A stretch of 64,000 bases of DNA from Prado023 sp963777855. Its GTDB lineage: Bacteria > Actinomycetota > Actinomycetes > S36-B12 > CAIYMF01. The stretch lies in NCBI GenBank assembly GCA_963777855.1, contig CAVZRW010000004.1:186001-250000 (forward strand), given 5' to 3'. Made by a program: the position numbers and the translations under genes. The first letter of the stretch is position 1, and each line of letters opens with the position of its first letter. Under the pieces are notes generated by a model, which was given only the letters and a program-made list of their open reading frames with translations, did not search any database and was not told where the DNA came from. Below, in pieces: positions 50,600-60,191 of this stretch.

Positions 50600-52120
50600 T
50601 CATCCCGCAGCGGCGACCGTCCGGGCATCGGGCAGGTGGTCCACGACGTCCATGGCGGTGATCAGGCCCCCGTGCTCGGCGGCCAGTCGTCCGGCCAGCC
50701 CGTGCAGGCCCACGGCACGTGCGGCGACGTGAGCCGCCCGTGGTCCGGTCAGGCCCTCACCCGAGGCAGCGGCGACGGCGGCGACCTTGGCCAGCATGCC
50801 GGCGAGAAGGCCCGCGAGGACGTCGCCGGAGCCGGCAGTGGCCAGCGCCGCAGTGCCGAACGTGTCCACGTGCGGCGTCGTGCGCGGCGCGGCGACGACG
50901 GTGCCCGGGCCCTTGAGCACGACGATCGCACCCGTGTCGTCGGCCAGCCGCTGAGCCGCGACCAGCCTGCCGCCCGACGGGTCGGCCAATCGGGCGAACT
51001 CGCCCTCGTGCGGGGTCAGGACGCTGACCCAGCCTGCCGTGCTGCGCGCCTGCAGCGCCTGCCGGCCCGCGCGGCTGGCCAGCACCCACAGGGCGGAGGC
51101 GTCGATGACCAGCGGGGCCGGATCCTCGATCGCGGCGAGCACCCGGTCAGCGGCCTCCCGACCGGGCCCCAGTCCGGGGCCGATGCAGCGCGCGTCCAGC
51201 GGGCGGGGGGTGCCGAGCACCACGTCGGGGTAGCGCGCCACCACCATGGATCCCAGCGGCACCACGCCGGCATCGTGGCCGCCGACCGCCTCGAGCACCA
51301 CCATGCCGGCCCCCGCGCGCCGCGCGCCCCCCACGGCCAGCAGGGCCGCGCCGGGGTACTGGGGGCTCCCGGCAGCCACGCCGACCACCCCGCGGCGGTA
51401 CTTGTGGGCATCCGCGGCCGGCCGCGGACCGGCGAGGTCCGAGAGGTCCATCACGAGGGCCGACGCCTCAAGGTCGGCGGGTCGCAACCCGATGTCCACC
51501 ACTGTGACCGAACCGGCCAGCTCGCGTGCGGGCGCGAGCACGAGCCCCGCCTTCAGCGCCCCGAAGGTGACCGTGACCGCCGCGCGCACCGCCTGCCCGA
51601 GCGCCGGGTCCCCGGCCACCTCGCCGGTGTCGGCATCGATCCCGCTGGGCACGTCGACGGCGAGGACCGGGACACCGGACTCGCCCACGGCCCGCACCAC
51701 GCCCGCGACCGGGGCGCGCAGGGCCCCCCGGCCACCGATCCCGACGATGCCGTCGAGCACGAGGTCCGCAGCGGCCAGGCACGCCGCGACCGCGGGGTCG
51801 CCCCAGTCCAGCACCCGCACGCCCGCGGCCCGTGCTGCCGCCGCGCCCTCGGTGTGCATCCGCCCGGGATGGCCGACCGCCGTGACCCCCACACCACGCC
51901 CAGCCAGCGCGGCCAGCGCCCAGAGTGCGTCCCCGCCGTTGTTCCCGGTGCCGACCAGACCGACGACCCGCGCGCCGCGCACGCCACCGCGCGCGGTGCG
52001 CAGCAGCTCCGCGCAGATCGTCGACAGGGCGGTCGCCGCGCGGGCCATCAGCACCGGCTCGGCCACCCCCGCCCCCGCCTCGGCGTGGCGGACCGTGGCC
52101 ACCGAGCAGACCGTGCGCAT
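50600..52120 (-). CDS. nnr: bifunctional NAD(P)H-hydrate epimerase / ADP-dependent dehydratase
   Basis: 506 residues from ATG 52120, with GGAGG six bases upstream; GTG 52126 is less well placed. N-terminal YjeF epimerase domain: LVGTGNNGGDALWALAALAG, DGIVGIGGRGALRAP, VDVPSGIDADTGEV. C-terminal ribokinase-like dehydratase domain: KYRRGVVGVAAGSPQYPGAA, IGPGLGPGREAADR, LTPHEGEFARL, FGTAALATAGSGDVLAGLLA (ATP/ADP site with catalytic Asp). Repairs damaged NAD(P)HX. Its start faces the NlpC/P60 gene across a 342-base divergent region. Confidence 0.95.
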   Translation of the reverse strand: MRTVCSVATVRHAEAGAGVAEPVLMARAATALSTICAELLRTARGGVRGARVVGLVGTGNNGGDALWALAALAGRGVGVTAVGHPGRMHTEGAAAARAAGVRVLDWGDPAVAACLAAADLVLDGIVGIGGRGALRAPVAGVVRAVGESGVPVLAVDVPSGIDADTGEVAGDPALGQAVRAAVTVTFGALKAGLVLAPARELAGSVTVVDIGLRPADLEASALVMDLSDLAGPRPAADAHKYRRGVVGVAAGSPQYPGAALLAVGGARRAGAGMVVLEAVGGHDAGVVPLGSMVVARYPDVVLGTPRPLDARCIGPGLGPGREAADRVLAAIEDPAPLVIDASALWVLASRAGRQALQARSTAGWVSVLTPHEGEFARLADPSGGRLVAAQRLADDTGAIVVLKGPGTVVAAPRTTPHVDTFGTAALATAGSGDVLAGLLAGMLAKVAAVAAASGEGLTGPRAAHVAARAVGLHGLAGRLAAEHGGLITAMDVVDHLPDARTVAAAG

Positions 52121-52192
52121 GCCCACCTCCAGACTCAGGGGGCCTGCCTACCACAGGAATGCTCATACCGGACGATGGCGCCCGGGGACTTC

Positions 52193-52218
52193 CGTCACAT
52201 GCGTCACATTGGTAACGT
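52193..52218 (+). promoter_or_regulatory. promoter of the riboswitch-NlpC/P60 unit
   Basis: TAACGT (52213-52218) as -10 box, with a direct repeat CGTCACAT at 52193-52200 and 52202-52209 over the -35 region. The repeat may be an operator. Confidence 0.45.
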
Positions 52219-52245
52219 GCGCCACAGCCCCATCCGGGGTGACGT

Positions 52246-52450
52246 CGGAGGCCGCCGAATCCCGCCCCCTCCGATGCTTCCCTGACCAGGGCGGGAGCGG
52301 GGGACCCACGCACCACCGGACTCCCCCCGGGCCAGCAATGGCCCGATGGAGTCCTTGGGGTCCCGCGAGCGGTCGACGCACCACGCGCCGGCCGCCGCAC
52401 CGCGCCACATGCCAGGTGGCCGGGACCCGACAGCTCACCTCGCAGGCGAC
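52246..52450 (+). ncRNA. ydaO-type c-di-AMP riboswitch
   Basis: Leader directly upstream of the NlpC/P60 gene with the conserved blocks of this class as I know them: GCCGCCGAATCCCGCC near the 5' end, GGGGGACCCACGCACC, GGGGTCCCGCGAGC, and the highly conserved 3' block CCCGACAGCTCACCTCGCAG GCGA ending 13 bases before the start codon. In actinobacteria this class controls rpf and NlpC/P60 wall hydrolases, turning expression off when c-di-AMP is high. Boundaries approximate. Confidence 0.82.
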
Positions 52451-52462
52451 AAGGGGCACGCG

Positions 52463-53839
52463 ATGAGGAAGGCGTTTACGAGCACGATCCTGTCGGCCGC
52501 ACTCGTCGGCGGGGCAGCGCTTCCCGGCACGGCGTGGGCCACCGAGCCCCCCGGGCCGCAGGGCACCACCTCCCGGGCGATGACCGCCTCGGCGGCACTG
52601 ACTCCCACCGCGGCGGCGGCACTGCGGCCCGCGCTGGCCTTCGGCGTCCGCGGGCCCGCCGTGGTCTACGTGCAGCGCAAGTTGGGCATCGCGCCCTCGA
52701 CCGGCTACTACGGCCCGGTCACCCGCGCCAGGGTCACGGCCCTGCAGAAGGCGCGCAAGCTGCGCGTCACTGGCACAGTGGACCGCCCCACGTGGAAGGT
52801 CCTGCTCGCAACCAAGGGCGTGATCACGCTCCCGGCGGCCAAGCCCGCCACGTCCCCGGGCGCCGGCACCCCGGCGCTGAGCCCGGCCAAGGCCGCGGCG
52901 CTCAAGCCCCTGCTCTCGGTGGGTGCCCGCGGACCCGCGGTCGTCTACGTGCAGTCCAAGCTCGGCGTCACCCCGGCCAGTGGGTACTTCGGCAACCTCA
53001 CCCGCTCCGCGGTGACCACGCTGCAGTCCATGAAGGGCCTGCGCGCCACGGGCACCGTCGGCCCGGCCACCTGGACGGTGCTGCTGGGCGCCAAGGGCGT
53101 GATCGCCCTGCCCGAGGAGGGCGCACCGCCCGCGCCCAAGCCCGAGGACCCCACGCCGACCCTGACCCCCGAGCGGGCCGCCGCCAAGCGCCCCCTGCTC
53201 GAGGCGGGCATGGGTCCCGGTGACCCGGCCGTCGTGTTCGTGCAGCGCTACCTGCACGTGAGCCCGGCCAGCGGGTACTACGGAACCCTGACCACCGCGG
53301 CGGTGCGCGCCTACCAGGCCGGTCTGGGCATCAGCGCCACCGGCAAGGTCGGACCGCTGACCTGGGACGCGATCCAGGCCGGGCGGACCGTCGACCCCGA
53401 CGCGCCGGCCCCCAAGCCCACCACGCCCAGCCCGGGCACGATCCCCACCCCGAAGTACTCGCTGCCCGACAACCCGCGGCCCGGTCAGATCGCCCTGGCC
53501 TTCGCACTGTCCCAGGTGGGCGACCGCTACGTGCTCGGCGGCACCGGCCCGGACGTCTGGGACTGCTCCGGCCTGGTCCAGCAGGCCTACCTGAAGGCCG
53601 GCGTCCGCCTGCCGCGCACCGCCAGCCAGCAGAGCTTCGCCGGCACCCGGATCCCGATCGAGGACATCGTCCCGGGCGACCTGCTCTACTACCGCGACGG
53701 GTCCTCGGCGCACATCTCGATGTACTTCGGCGGCGACCTGGTCGTCGAGGCGGCCAACCCGCGGCGCGGCGTGCGCATGCGCCACCTGCATGAGTCCTGG
53801 TACGACGCGCGGTTCGTCACCGCCGTGCACATCGGCTGA
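52463..53839 (+). CDS. secreted NlpC/P60 endopeptidase with three peptidoglycan-binding domains
   Basis: 458 residues from ATG 52463. Signal peptide MRKAFTSTILSAALVGGAAL...AWA. Three PG_binding_1 domains in tandem (GPAVVYVQRKLGIAPSTGYY; GPAVVYVQSKLGVTPASGYF; PAVVFVQRYLHVSPASGYYG), each with a KVGPLTW-like end, and Pro linkers. Catalytic domain: DVWDCSGLVQQAYLKAGV (Cys), DLLYYRDGSSAHISMYFGG (His). It should cleave D-Glu-diaminopimelate bonds in peptidoglycan, acting in wall remodelling. Expression probably set by the c-di-AMP riboswitch in its leader. Confidence 0.95.
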   Translation: MRKAFTSTILSAALVGGAALPGTAWATEPPGPQGTTSRAMTASAALTPTAAAALRPALAFGVRGPAVVYVQRKLGIAPSTGYYGPVTRARVTALQKARKLRVTGTVDRPTWKVLLATKGVITLPAAKPATSPGAGTPALSPAKAAALKPLLSVGARGPAVVYVQSKLGVTPASGYFGNLTRSAVTTLQSMKGLRATGTVGPATWTVLLGAKGVIALPEEGAPPAPKPEDPTPTLTPERAAAKRPLLEAGMGPGDPAVVFVQRYLHVSPASGYYGTLTTAAVRAYQAGLGISATGKVGPLTWDAIQAGRTVDPDAPAPKPTTPSPGTIPTPKYSLPDNPRPGQIALAFALSQVGDRYVLGGTGPDVWDCSGLVQQAYLKAGVRLPRTASQQSFAGTRIPIEDIVPGDLLYYRDGSSAHISMYFGGDLVVEAANPRRGVRMRHLHESWYDARFVTAVHIG

Positions 53840-53871
53840 CCGGAGGCGCACCCCGCCCGGGCAGCGTGGCG

Positions 53872-53915
53872 GTCCGCACCGCTGGACCGCTCGCCCTCGG
53901 TCCAGCGGTGCGGAC
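53872..53915. terminator. bidirectional terminator between NlpC/P60 and glmS
   Basis: Perfect 18-bp stem GTCCGCACCGCTGGACCG / CGGTCCAGCGGTGCGGAC with an 8-base loop between convergent genes; its right arm touches the glmS stop codon. Confidence 0.85.
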
Positions 53916-55763
53916 TACTCGACCGTGACCGACTTCGCGAGGTTGCGCGGCTGGTCCACGTCGTGGCCCTTGGCGGTGGCCAGCTCGCAGGCGAACACCT
54001 GCAGCGGCACGGTGGCCACCAGCGGCTGCATCAGCGTGGGGCACGCCGGGATCCGGATCAGGTGGTCGGCGTAGGGCGTGACGACCTCGTCGCCCTCCTC
54101 GGCGATCACGATGGTCACCGCACCCCGGGCCCGCACCTCCTGGATGTTGGAGATGATCTTCTCGTGCAAGACGCCGCGACCAGTCGGTGAGGGCACCACC
54201 ACGATGACCGGCACCCCGTCCTCGATCAGCGCGATCGGGCCGTGCTTGAGCTCGCCGGCGGCGAACCCCTCGGCGTGCATGTAGGCCAGCTCCTTGAGCT
54301 TCAGCGCCCCCTCCAGGGCCACCGGGTAGCCCACGTGCCGGCCGATGAACAGCACCGACGGCGATGAGGCGAACTGCTGGGCCAGGGCCCGCACGCCCTC
54401 CACGGTGTCGAGGACCAGGTCGACCTTGTGCGGCATTGTGGCCAGCTGGGCGACGATCGCCGCCACCTCGTCGCCGAACTTGTTGCCCCGGACCTGGGCC
54501 AGGTACAGGGCCACGAGGTAGACGGCCACGATCTGGGTCAGGAAGGCCTTGGTGGAGGCCACCGCGATCTCCGGACCCGCCTGCGTGTAGAGCACGGCGT
54601 CGGACTCGCGCGGGATCGTCGAGCCGTTGGTGTTGCAGATCGCCAGCACGCGCGCCCCCTGCTCGCGGGCGTGGCGCAGCGCCATGAGGGTGTCCATGGT
54701 CTCCCCGGACTGGCTGATGGCGATGACCAGGATCCGCCGGGTCAGGATCGGGTCGCGGTAGCGGAACTCGCTGGCCAGCTCGACCTCGGTGGGGATCCGG
54801 CACCAGTGCTCGATGCGCGTACTTGGCCACGAGGCCCGCGTGGTACGCGGTGCCGCAGGCGACGATGACGATCTTGTCGATCTCGCGCAGCTCGGCCACC
54901 GGGATGTGGATCTCGTCGAGGCTCAGCAGTCCGTCGGGGGCGATCCGGCCCAGCAGGGTGTCGGCCACCGCCTTGGGCTGCTCGGCGATCTCCTTGAGCA
55001 TGAACAGGTCGTAGCCGCCCTTCTCGGCGGCGGCGGCGTCCCAGGTCACGGTGAACGGGTTGACCTCGACGGGATTGCCCGAGAAGTCGGTGACCAGCAC
55101 CGAGTCCGGGCGCAGGTCGACCACCTGATCCTGGCCGAGCTCGATCGCCTCGCGGGTGAACTCGATGAACGCCGAGACGTCCGAGGCCACGAAGTTCTCC
55201 CCGTCCCCGACGCCCACGACCAGCGGGGAGTTGCGCCGCGCGGCGACGAGGCGCTGCGGGGAGTCGGCGCTGACGGCCACCAGCGTGAACGCCCCGGACA
55301 GCCGCCGGCAGGCCGAGCGCATCGCCTCGGCGAGATCCCCGGTCTGCATCAGCGTCGACTCCAGCAGGTGGGCGACCACCTCGGTGTCGGTCTCCGAGGC
55401 CATCACCACCCCCTGGGCGGTGAGCTCGGCGGTCAGCTCGGCGAAGTTCTCGATGATGCCGTTGTGGATCACCGCCACCCGCCCACCGCTGGAGACGTGC
55501 GGGTGGGCGTTGACGTCGGTGGGGCCGCCGTGCGTGGCCCAGCGGGTGTGCCCCATGCCCGTCGAGGAGTCGGCCATCGGCTCGGCCACGAGCAGCGCCT
55601 CGAGGTTGGCCAGCTTGCCGGCCTTCTTGCGCACGTCGAGCTCGCCGTGGGCCACGACGGCCACACCGGCGGAGTCATAGCCCCGGTACTCGAGCCGTCG
55701 CAGGCCCGCGATCACGACGTCCACGGCCCGGCGATGGCCGGCGTACCCCACGATTCCGCACAT
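53915..55763 (-). CDS. glmS: glutamine--fructose-6-phosphate aminotransferase, one frameshift
   Basis: 615 residues after removing one base at 54815-54820 (TACGCGCATC should read YAIEHW), exactly the family size. ATG 55763 with TACCCT (55771-55776) seven bases upstream, leaderless. Cys2 (MCGIVGYAG) is the glutaminase nucleophile; LRRLEYRGYDSAGVAV, HTRWATHGGPTDVNAHPH; SIS domains with VIVACGTAYHAGLVAKY, ISQSGETMDTLMALRHA; C-terminal AKSVTVE. First committed step of UDP-GlcNAc synthesis; with glmM in the same cluster. Confidence 0.96.
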
Positions 55764-55927
55764 GGGTGGAAGGGTAGTCGCCCGCGGTCCCGAGCCCGCC
55801 CGTGCCGAGCCGCGCGCCGACCCCCACCGCACCGAGGGGGCACGGCGACCTCGGTCAGGCACCGGGTGCCCTCGACGGTGCACACTTCCCCCGACGGGCC
55901 GCCCGGGCCCGTGGGAGGCGGTGCGCC

Positions 55928-57179
55928 GTGGTCGCGGTCGTGGTGGTGCTGTGCGCGATCCTGCTCTGGGTCGTCGTCTCGCGGCGCCTGAGCCGGATGA
56001 GCGTCACCGCCCCGATCCTGCTGATGGTGCTGGGGCTTCTCTTCGGCGCCGGTGGCGACCCCCTGCTGGAGGTGGACCTCAACGCCGAGCCGCTCAAGCT
56101 GCTGGTCGAGGTGACCCTGGCCCTGGTGCTCTTCTGCGACGCCTCGGGCGTGGGCCTCGGCTTCTTCCGCACCTCCTGGCAGCAGCCGGCCCGGCTGCTC
56201 GGGATCGGCCTGCCCCTGACCGTGGCCCTGGGCTGGGCCCTCGGGATGCCGCTGCTGGCCGGCCTGAGCTGGGCCGTCGTGGCGGTGATCGCCTCGACGC
56301 TGGCCCCGACGGACGCCGCGCTGGGCGCCTCGGTGATCTCCGACGAGCGGATCCCGGGCCGCACCCGCGAGACGATCAACGTCGAGAGTGGGGTCAACGA
56401 CGGGCTGGCCACCCCGATCGTGCTGTTCTTCATCGCCGTCGCGGTCGCCGAGGAGGAGGGCCAGTCCCTCGGGCACCCCATCGTCGCCGCGCTGGTCGAG
56501 CTGGCCATCGCCCTGGTGGTGGGGGCGCTGGTCGGCGGCGGGGGCGGGCGGCTGCTTCGCGCGGCGCTGGACCGCGGCCTGGCGCAGCGCACCCAGGTTC
56601 CGCTCGGGGTGTTCTGCCTGGTCCTGCTCTCCTACTTCGGCGCGGTTCTGGTCGGGGGAAACGGCTTCGTGGCGGCCTTCGTGGCCGGCCTGGCCTTCGG
56701 CCACGCGCTGGCCCACCACCCGGCCGAGGAGTTCGCCGTGGAGTTCAGCCATGAGCTCGGCGAGCTGCTCGGGCTGGTGGTGTGGTTCCTGTTCGGCCTG
56801 CTCCTGCTGCCCACGGCGCTGTCCCAGGCCACGTGGCGGGCGGTGCTCTATGCGCTGCTGAGCCTCACGGTGATCCGCATGGTGCCCGTGGCCCTCAGCC
56901 TGGTCGGCACGCGCGCGCCGTGGGACCGGGTCCTGCTCATCGGTTGGCTCGGCCCGCGCGGGCTGGCCTCCATCGTGTTCGCGATCATCGCCCTGGAGGA
57001 CCTGGCGGCGGCCGACGGCGCCTCGGTGGCGGTCGTGGTCGGGGTGACCGTCGGGATGTCGGTGCTGCTGCACGGGTTGTCCGCCGGGCCGCTGGCCGGC
57101 TGGTACGCGCGCCGGCATCCGACCGTGGGCGACGCCGGCTCCGACGCGAACCGGGCACGGGCCGCAGGCCCACGGCTGA
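55928..57179 (+). CDS. NhaP-type Na+/H+ antiporter, probable frameshift near 3' end
   Basis: About 416 residues from GTG 55928 with GGGAGG upstream. Twelve or so helices. LAPTDAALGASVISDERIPG and NVESGVNDGLATPIVLFF contain the conserved Asp pair (ND) of CPA1 antiporters; GPRGLASIVFAIIALED follows. As read, the frame runs on antisense through glmM for 1252 codons, which is not credible; one indel shortly before 57177 gives a stop at 57177-57179, before the convergent glmM end at 57272. Exchanges Na+ or K+ for H+ across the plasma membrane. Confidence 0.85.
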
Positions 57180-57271
57180 TCGGCCCGGCGCGGGGTCCGG
57201 GACAGCTTGCCGCTCCGGCCCGGGCCGGGCTGCGGTTCGCCCCCGCTCGCTTCTCCGCGGGCGCAGCAGCC

Positions 57272-58633
57272 TCAGCCCAGCGGGATCTCGCGGGCCACGA
57301 CGCCGGCCAGCTCCTCGGCCACGGCCCGGGCGCGGGCGTCCGTGGGGGCCTCGACCATGACGCGCACCACCGGCTCGGTGCCGCTGGGGCGCAGCAGCAC
57401 GCGCCCGGTGTCGCCGAGCTCGGCCTGGGCCGCGGCCACGGCGGCAGCCAGGCCCGCGGAGCTGTCGGCCGCGGCCCGGTCGACCCCGCGGACGTTGACC
57501 AGGACCTGGGGCAGCTTGACCATCACCGAGGCCAGGTCCGCCAGCGACCGGCCGGTGTCCGCCATCCGGGCCAGCAGGTGCAGCGCGGTCAGGGTCCCGT
57601 CGCCGGTGGTCGCGTAGTCCAGCAGCACCACGTGCCCGCTCTGCTCGCCGCCGAGGTTGTACCCGTGGGCGCGCATCGACTCCAGCACGTAGCGGTCGCC
57701 GACCCCGGTCTCCACCAGTGCGATCCCGGCCTCGCGCATCGCGATCTTGAACCCGAGGTTGCTCATCACCGTGGCCACCACGGTGTCGTGGGCCAGCTTG
57801 CCCTGGTCGCGCAGCGCGAGGGCCAGAACGGCCATGATCTGGTCCCCGTCGATGACGTTGCCCTCGGCATCGACGGCCAGGCAGCGGTCGGCGTCCCCGT
57901 CATGGGCGATGCCGACGTCGTACCCGTGCTCGACGACGGCCTCGCGCAGGTCGGCCATGTGCGTCGAGCCGCACCCCTCGTTGATGTTGTAGCCGTCCGG
58001 GCTGGAGTGGATGGCCAGCACCTCCGCGCCCATCCGCCGCAGCGCCCGGGGGCTGGCCCCCGCTGCGGCGCCGTTGCCGGTGTCGACCACGACGCGCAGG
58101 CCGTTGAGCCGGTTCGGCGTGCACGAGAGCAGGTGCTCGACGTAGTCACTGAGCGCATCCTCGTGGCGGACCACGCGGCCGACGTCGGCCCCGATCGGGC
58201 GCTTCCATCCCTCGGCCAGCCGGGCCTCGATCTGGTCCTCGACCTCGTCGGGCAGCTTGTGGCCCCCGTGGGCGAAGAACTTGATCCCGTTGTCGGGCAT
58301 CGGGTTGTGCGAGGCGGAGATCATCACGCCCAGGTCCACGCCCAGCTCGGCGGTCAGGTGGGCCACCGCCGGGGTCGGCACGACTCCGAGCACGAGGACG
58401 TCGAGACCGGCGCTGGCCAGGCCGGCGACCGTGGCGGCCTCGAGGAACTCCCCGCTGGCTCGGGGGTCGCGCCCCACGATCGCGCGCGCGCGAGCCCCGG
58501 GCCGCCCGGCGTGCAGCTCGCCGAGCTCACCGAGCACGTGGGCGGCCGCGGCGGAGAGGTCCAGGGCGAGGTCGGCCGTGAGGTCCCGGTTGGCCAGCCC
58601 CCGCACGCCGTCGGTTCCGAACAGTCGACCCAT
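57272..58633 (-). CDS. glmM: phosphoglucosamine mutase
   Basis: 453 residues from ATG 58633 with GGAGG seven bases upstream. MGRLFGTDGVRGLANRDLTA, MISASHNPMPDNGIKFF (phosphoserine active site), AHDGDADRCLAVDAEG (metal loop), GGEQSGHVVLLDYATTGDG (sugar binding) and LLRPSGTEPVVRVMVEA (phosphate binding). Interconverts glucosamine-6- and -1-phosphate for UDP-GlcNAc. The gap 58634-58957 to rpsI holds the rpsI terminator and otherwise only GC-rich sequence. Confidence 0.97.
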   Translation of the reverse strand: MGRLFGTDGVRGLANRDLTADLALDLSAAAAHVLGELGELHAGRPGARARAIVGRDPRASGEFLEAATVAGLASAGLDVLVLGVVPTPAVAHLTAELGVDLGVMISASHNPMPDNGIKFFAHGGHKLPDEVEDQIEARLAEGWKRPIGADVGRVVRHEDALSDYVEHLLSCTPNRLNGLRVVVDTGNGAAAGASPRALRRMGAEVLAIHSSPDGYNINEGCGSTHMADLREAVVEHGYDVGIAHDGDADRCLAVDAEGNVIDGDQIMAVLALALRDQGKLAHDTVVATVMSNLGFKIAMREAGIALVETGVGDRYVLESMRAHGYNLGGEQSGHVVLLDYATTGDGTLTALHLLARMADTGRSLADLASVMVKLPQVLVNVRGVDRAAADSSAGLAAAVAAAQAELGDTGRVLLRPSGTEPVVRVMVEAPTDARARAVAEELAGVVAREIPLG

Positions 58634-58881
58634 GACCCACCTCCGCGAGCGCACCCGGGCGCTGCGCCCGACTGCCCCGCGAGCCTACCGGCCCCCACCC
58701 CCGATCCGGCCGCCACGCCGACCGCCGCCCGGCCCCACGCCGCCCACCTCCCGCCGCCGTGCCGCCCGCCGACCGCCGGTGTGCCGCAGATCCTCCGCGT
58801 AGGGCTGGACCCTCCCCATGGCCGCGGAGGTTCGCGCCCTTCGCGGAGGGCCTGCGACGCAGGGGACCGGGCGGACAACGG

Positions 58882-58917
58882 CGATGCCCCCCAGCGGCCG
58901 GGCCGTGGGGGGCATCG
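58882..58917 (-). terminator. terminator after rpsI
   Basis: Perfect 12-bp stem CGATGCCCCCCA / TGGGGGGCATCG with a 12-base loop, 41 bases after the rpsI stop. Confidence 0.8.
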
Positions 58918-58957
58918 TCGTGGCGCAGCGCGCCGGCTCGGCGGACCGAGCGGGGCG

Positions 58958-59452
58958 TCAGCGCTTGGAGTACTGGGGCGCCTTGCGGGCCTTCTTCAGG
59001 CCGTACTTCTTGCGCTCCTTGACCCGCGGGTCGCGGGTCAGGAAGCCGGCCTTCTTCAGCGCGGGGCGGTTGGCCTCCACGTCGATCTCGTTGAGCGCAC
59101 GGGCGATGCCCAGGCGCAGGGCACCGGCCTGGCCGGTCACCCCGCCGCCGTCGATGCGGGCGATCACGTCGTAGGCGCCGTCGAGCTCGAGGGTGCGGAA
59201 CGGCTCGTTCACCAGCTGCTGGTGGACCTTGTTCGGGAAGTAGCCCTCGAGGGTCCGGCCGTTGATGGTCCAGTTGCCCGAGCCCGGCACGATGCGCACA
59301 CGGGCGACGGCCTCCTTGCGGCGGCCGGTGGCCGCGCCGGGGGCGGTCACGGCCGGGCGCTTGGCGGCGTCGGCCGACGCAGCCGGGGTCTCGGTGCTGT
59401 ACTCGGTGGGGGTCTCGTCGACGAGCTCAGTGGTCTCGGTGCTCACAGCCAC
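58958..59452 (-). CDS. rpsI: 30S ribosomal protein S9
   Basis: 164 residues from GTG 59452, AAAGGA upstream. The first 40 residues (Thr/Glu/Ala-rich, STETTELVDETPTEYSTETP) are an actinobacterial-type N-terminal extension. Core: GRRKEAVARVRIVPGSGNWT, GYFPNKVHQQLVNEP, GGGVTGQAGALRLGIARAL, and the conserved terminus KKYGLKKARKAPQYSKR contacting P-site tRNA. Second gene of the rplM-rpsI operon, 35-base gap. Confidence 0.98.
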   Translation of the reverse strand: MAVSTETTELVDETPTEYSTETPAASADAAKRPAVTAPGAATGRRKEAVARVRIVPGSGNWTINGRTLEGYFPNKVHQQLVNEPFRTLELDGAYDVIARIDGGGVTGQAGALRLGIARALNEIDVEANRPALKKAGFLTRDPRVKERKKYGLKKARKAPQYSKR

Positions 59453-59487
59453 GGGTTCCTTTCGTTATGCCTGGGTCGCCGTGGCGC

Positions 59488-59931
59488 TTACTGCGCGACC
59501 TGGGAGATCGTGAACGGCACGGGCTGCTGGGCCGCGTGCGGGTGCTCCGGGCCGGCGTAGACCTTGAGCTTGGCGGCCTGGGCACGGCCGAGCTTGTTGT
59601 GCGGGAGCATGCCCTTGACGGCCTTCTCCACGGCCCGGCGCGGGTTGGTCTCGAGCAGGTCGGCGTACGACGTGGCGCGCAGGCCGCCCGGGTACCCGGA
59701 GTGGCGGTAGTCCATCTTCTGCTCGCGCTTGGCGCCGGAGAGGGCCACCTTGTCGGCGTTGATGATGATGACGAAGTCGCCGGTGTCCACGTGCGGCGCG
59801 AAGGTCGGCTTGTGCTTGCCGCGCAGCAGGACAGCCGTCTGGGAGGCCAGACGGCCGAGGACGACGTCGGTCGCGTCGATGACGTGCCACTGGCGGGTGA
59901 TCTCGCCAGCCTTGGGGCTGTACGTGCGCAC
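59488..59931 (-). CDS. rplM: 50S ribosomal protein L13
   Basis: 147 residues from GTG 59929-59931 with GAAGG upstream. RTYSPKAGEITRQWHVIDAT, VLGRLASQTAVLLRGKHKPT, DTGDFVIIINADKVALSG, MLPHNKLGRAQAAKLKVYAG are diagnostic. First gene of the operon, with a leader of about 155 bases from its promoter. Confidence 0.98.
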   Translation of the reverse strand: MRTYSPKAGEITRQWHVIDATDVVLGRLASQTAVLLRGKHKPTFAPHVDTGDFVIIINADKVALSGAKREQKMDYRHSGYPGGLRATSYADLLETNPRRAVEKAVKGMLPHNKLGRAQAAKLKVYAGPEHPHAAQQPVPFTISQVAQ

Positions 59932-60092
59932 TGTGAGAGCCTTCGTTCGTTCGTGTGGGGGCCGACCGGCACCGTTGCCAGCATGCTCGTCGGTGACCAG
60001 CGCTGCGGGACCGTTCGCGGTGCATGGACGGCCACCCGCTGGCTGACCAGGGGGCCAGGACCGCGGATACCACCACGCACAATGCTCTGACT

Positions 60093-60121
60093 AGGGTACC
60101 GGGGTCCGCGCGGGCGGCCAA
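60093..60121 (-). promoter_or_regulatory. rplM-rpsI promoter
   Basis: On the minus strand TTGGCC (60116-60121), 17-base spacer, TACCCT (60093-60098). The long leader down to 59932 contains no recognised r-protein element. Confidence 0.65.
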
Positions 60122-60191
60122 ATCGCAGGCGCCCGGCCTCGGATCGCCCTGCGACCGCACCCCGGTACCGGCACCCGGCAGACTGTGCCGT

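Noticed and set aside
52127..52462. Small plus-strand frame upstream of the NlpC/P60 gene
   Set aside because: The stretch matches a structured riboswitch leader; the frame is just the open extension of the hydrolase gene without a signal peptide.
55802..59560. A 1252-codon plus-strand open frame running from the antiporter through glmM and rpsI
   Set aside because: Beyond about 57180 it is antisense to clearly conserved glmM and rpsI; long antisense frames are expected at this GC content. The antiporter frame most likely has an indel before its stop.
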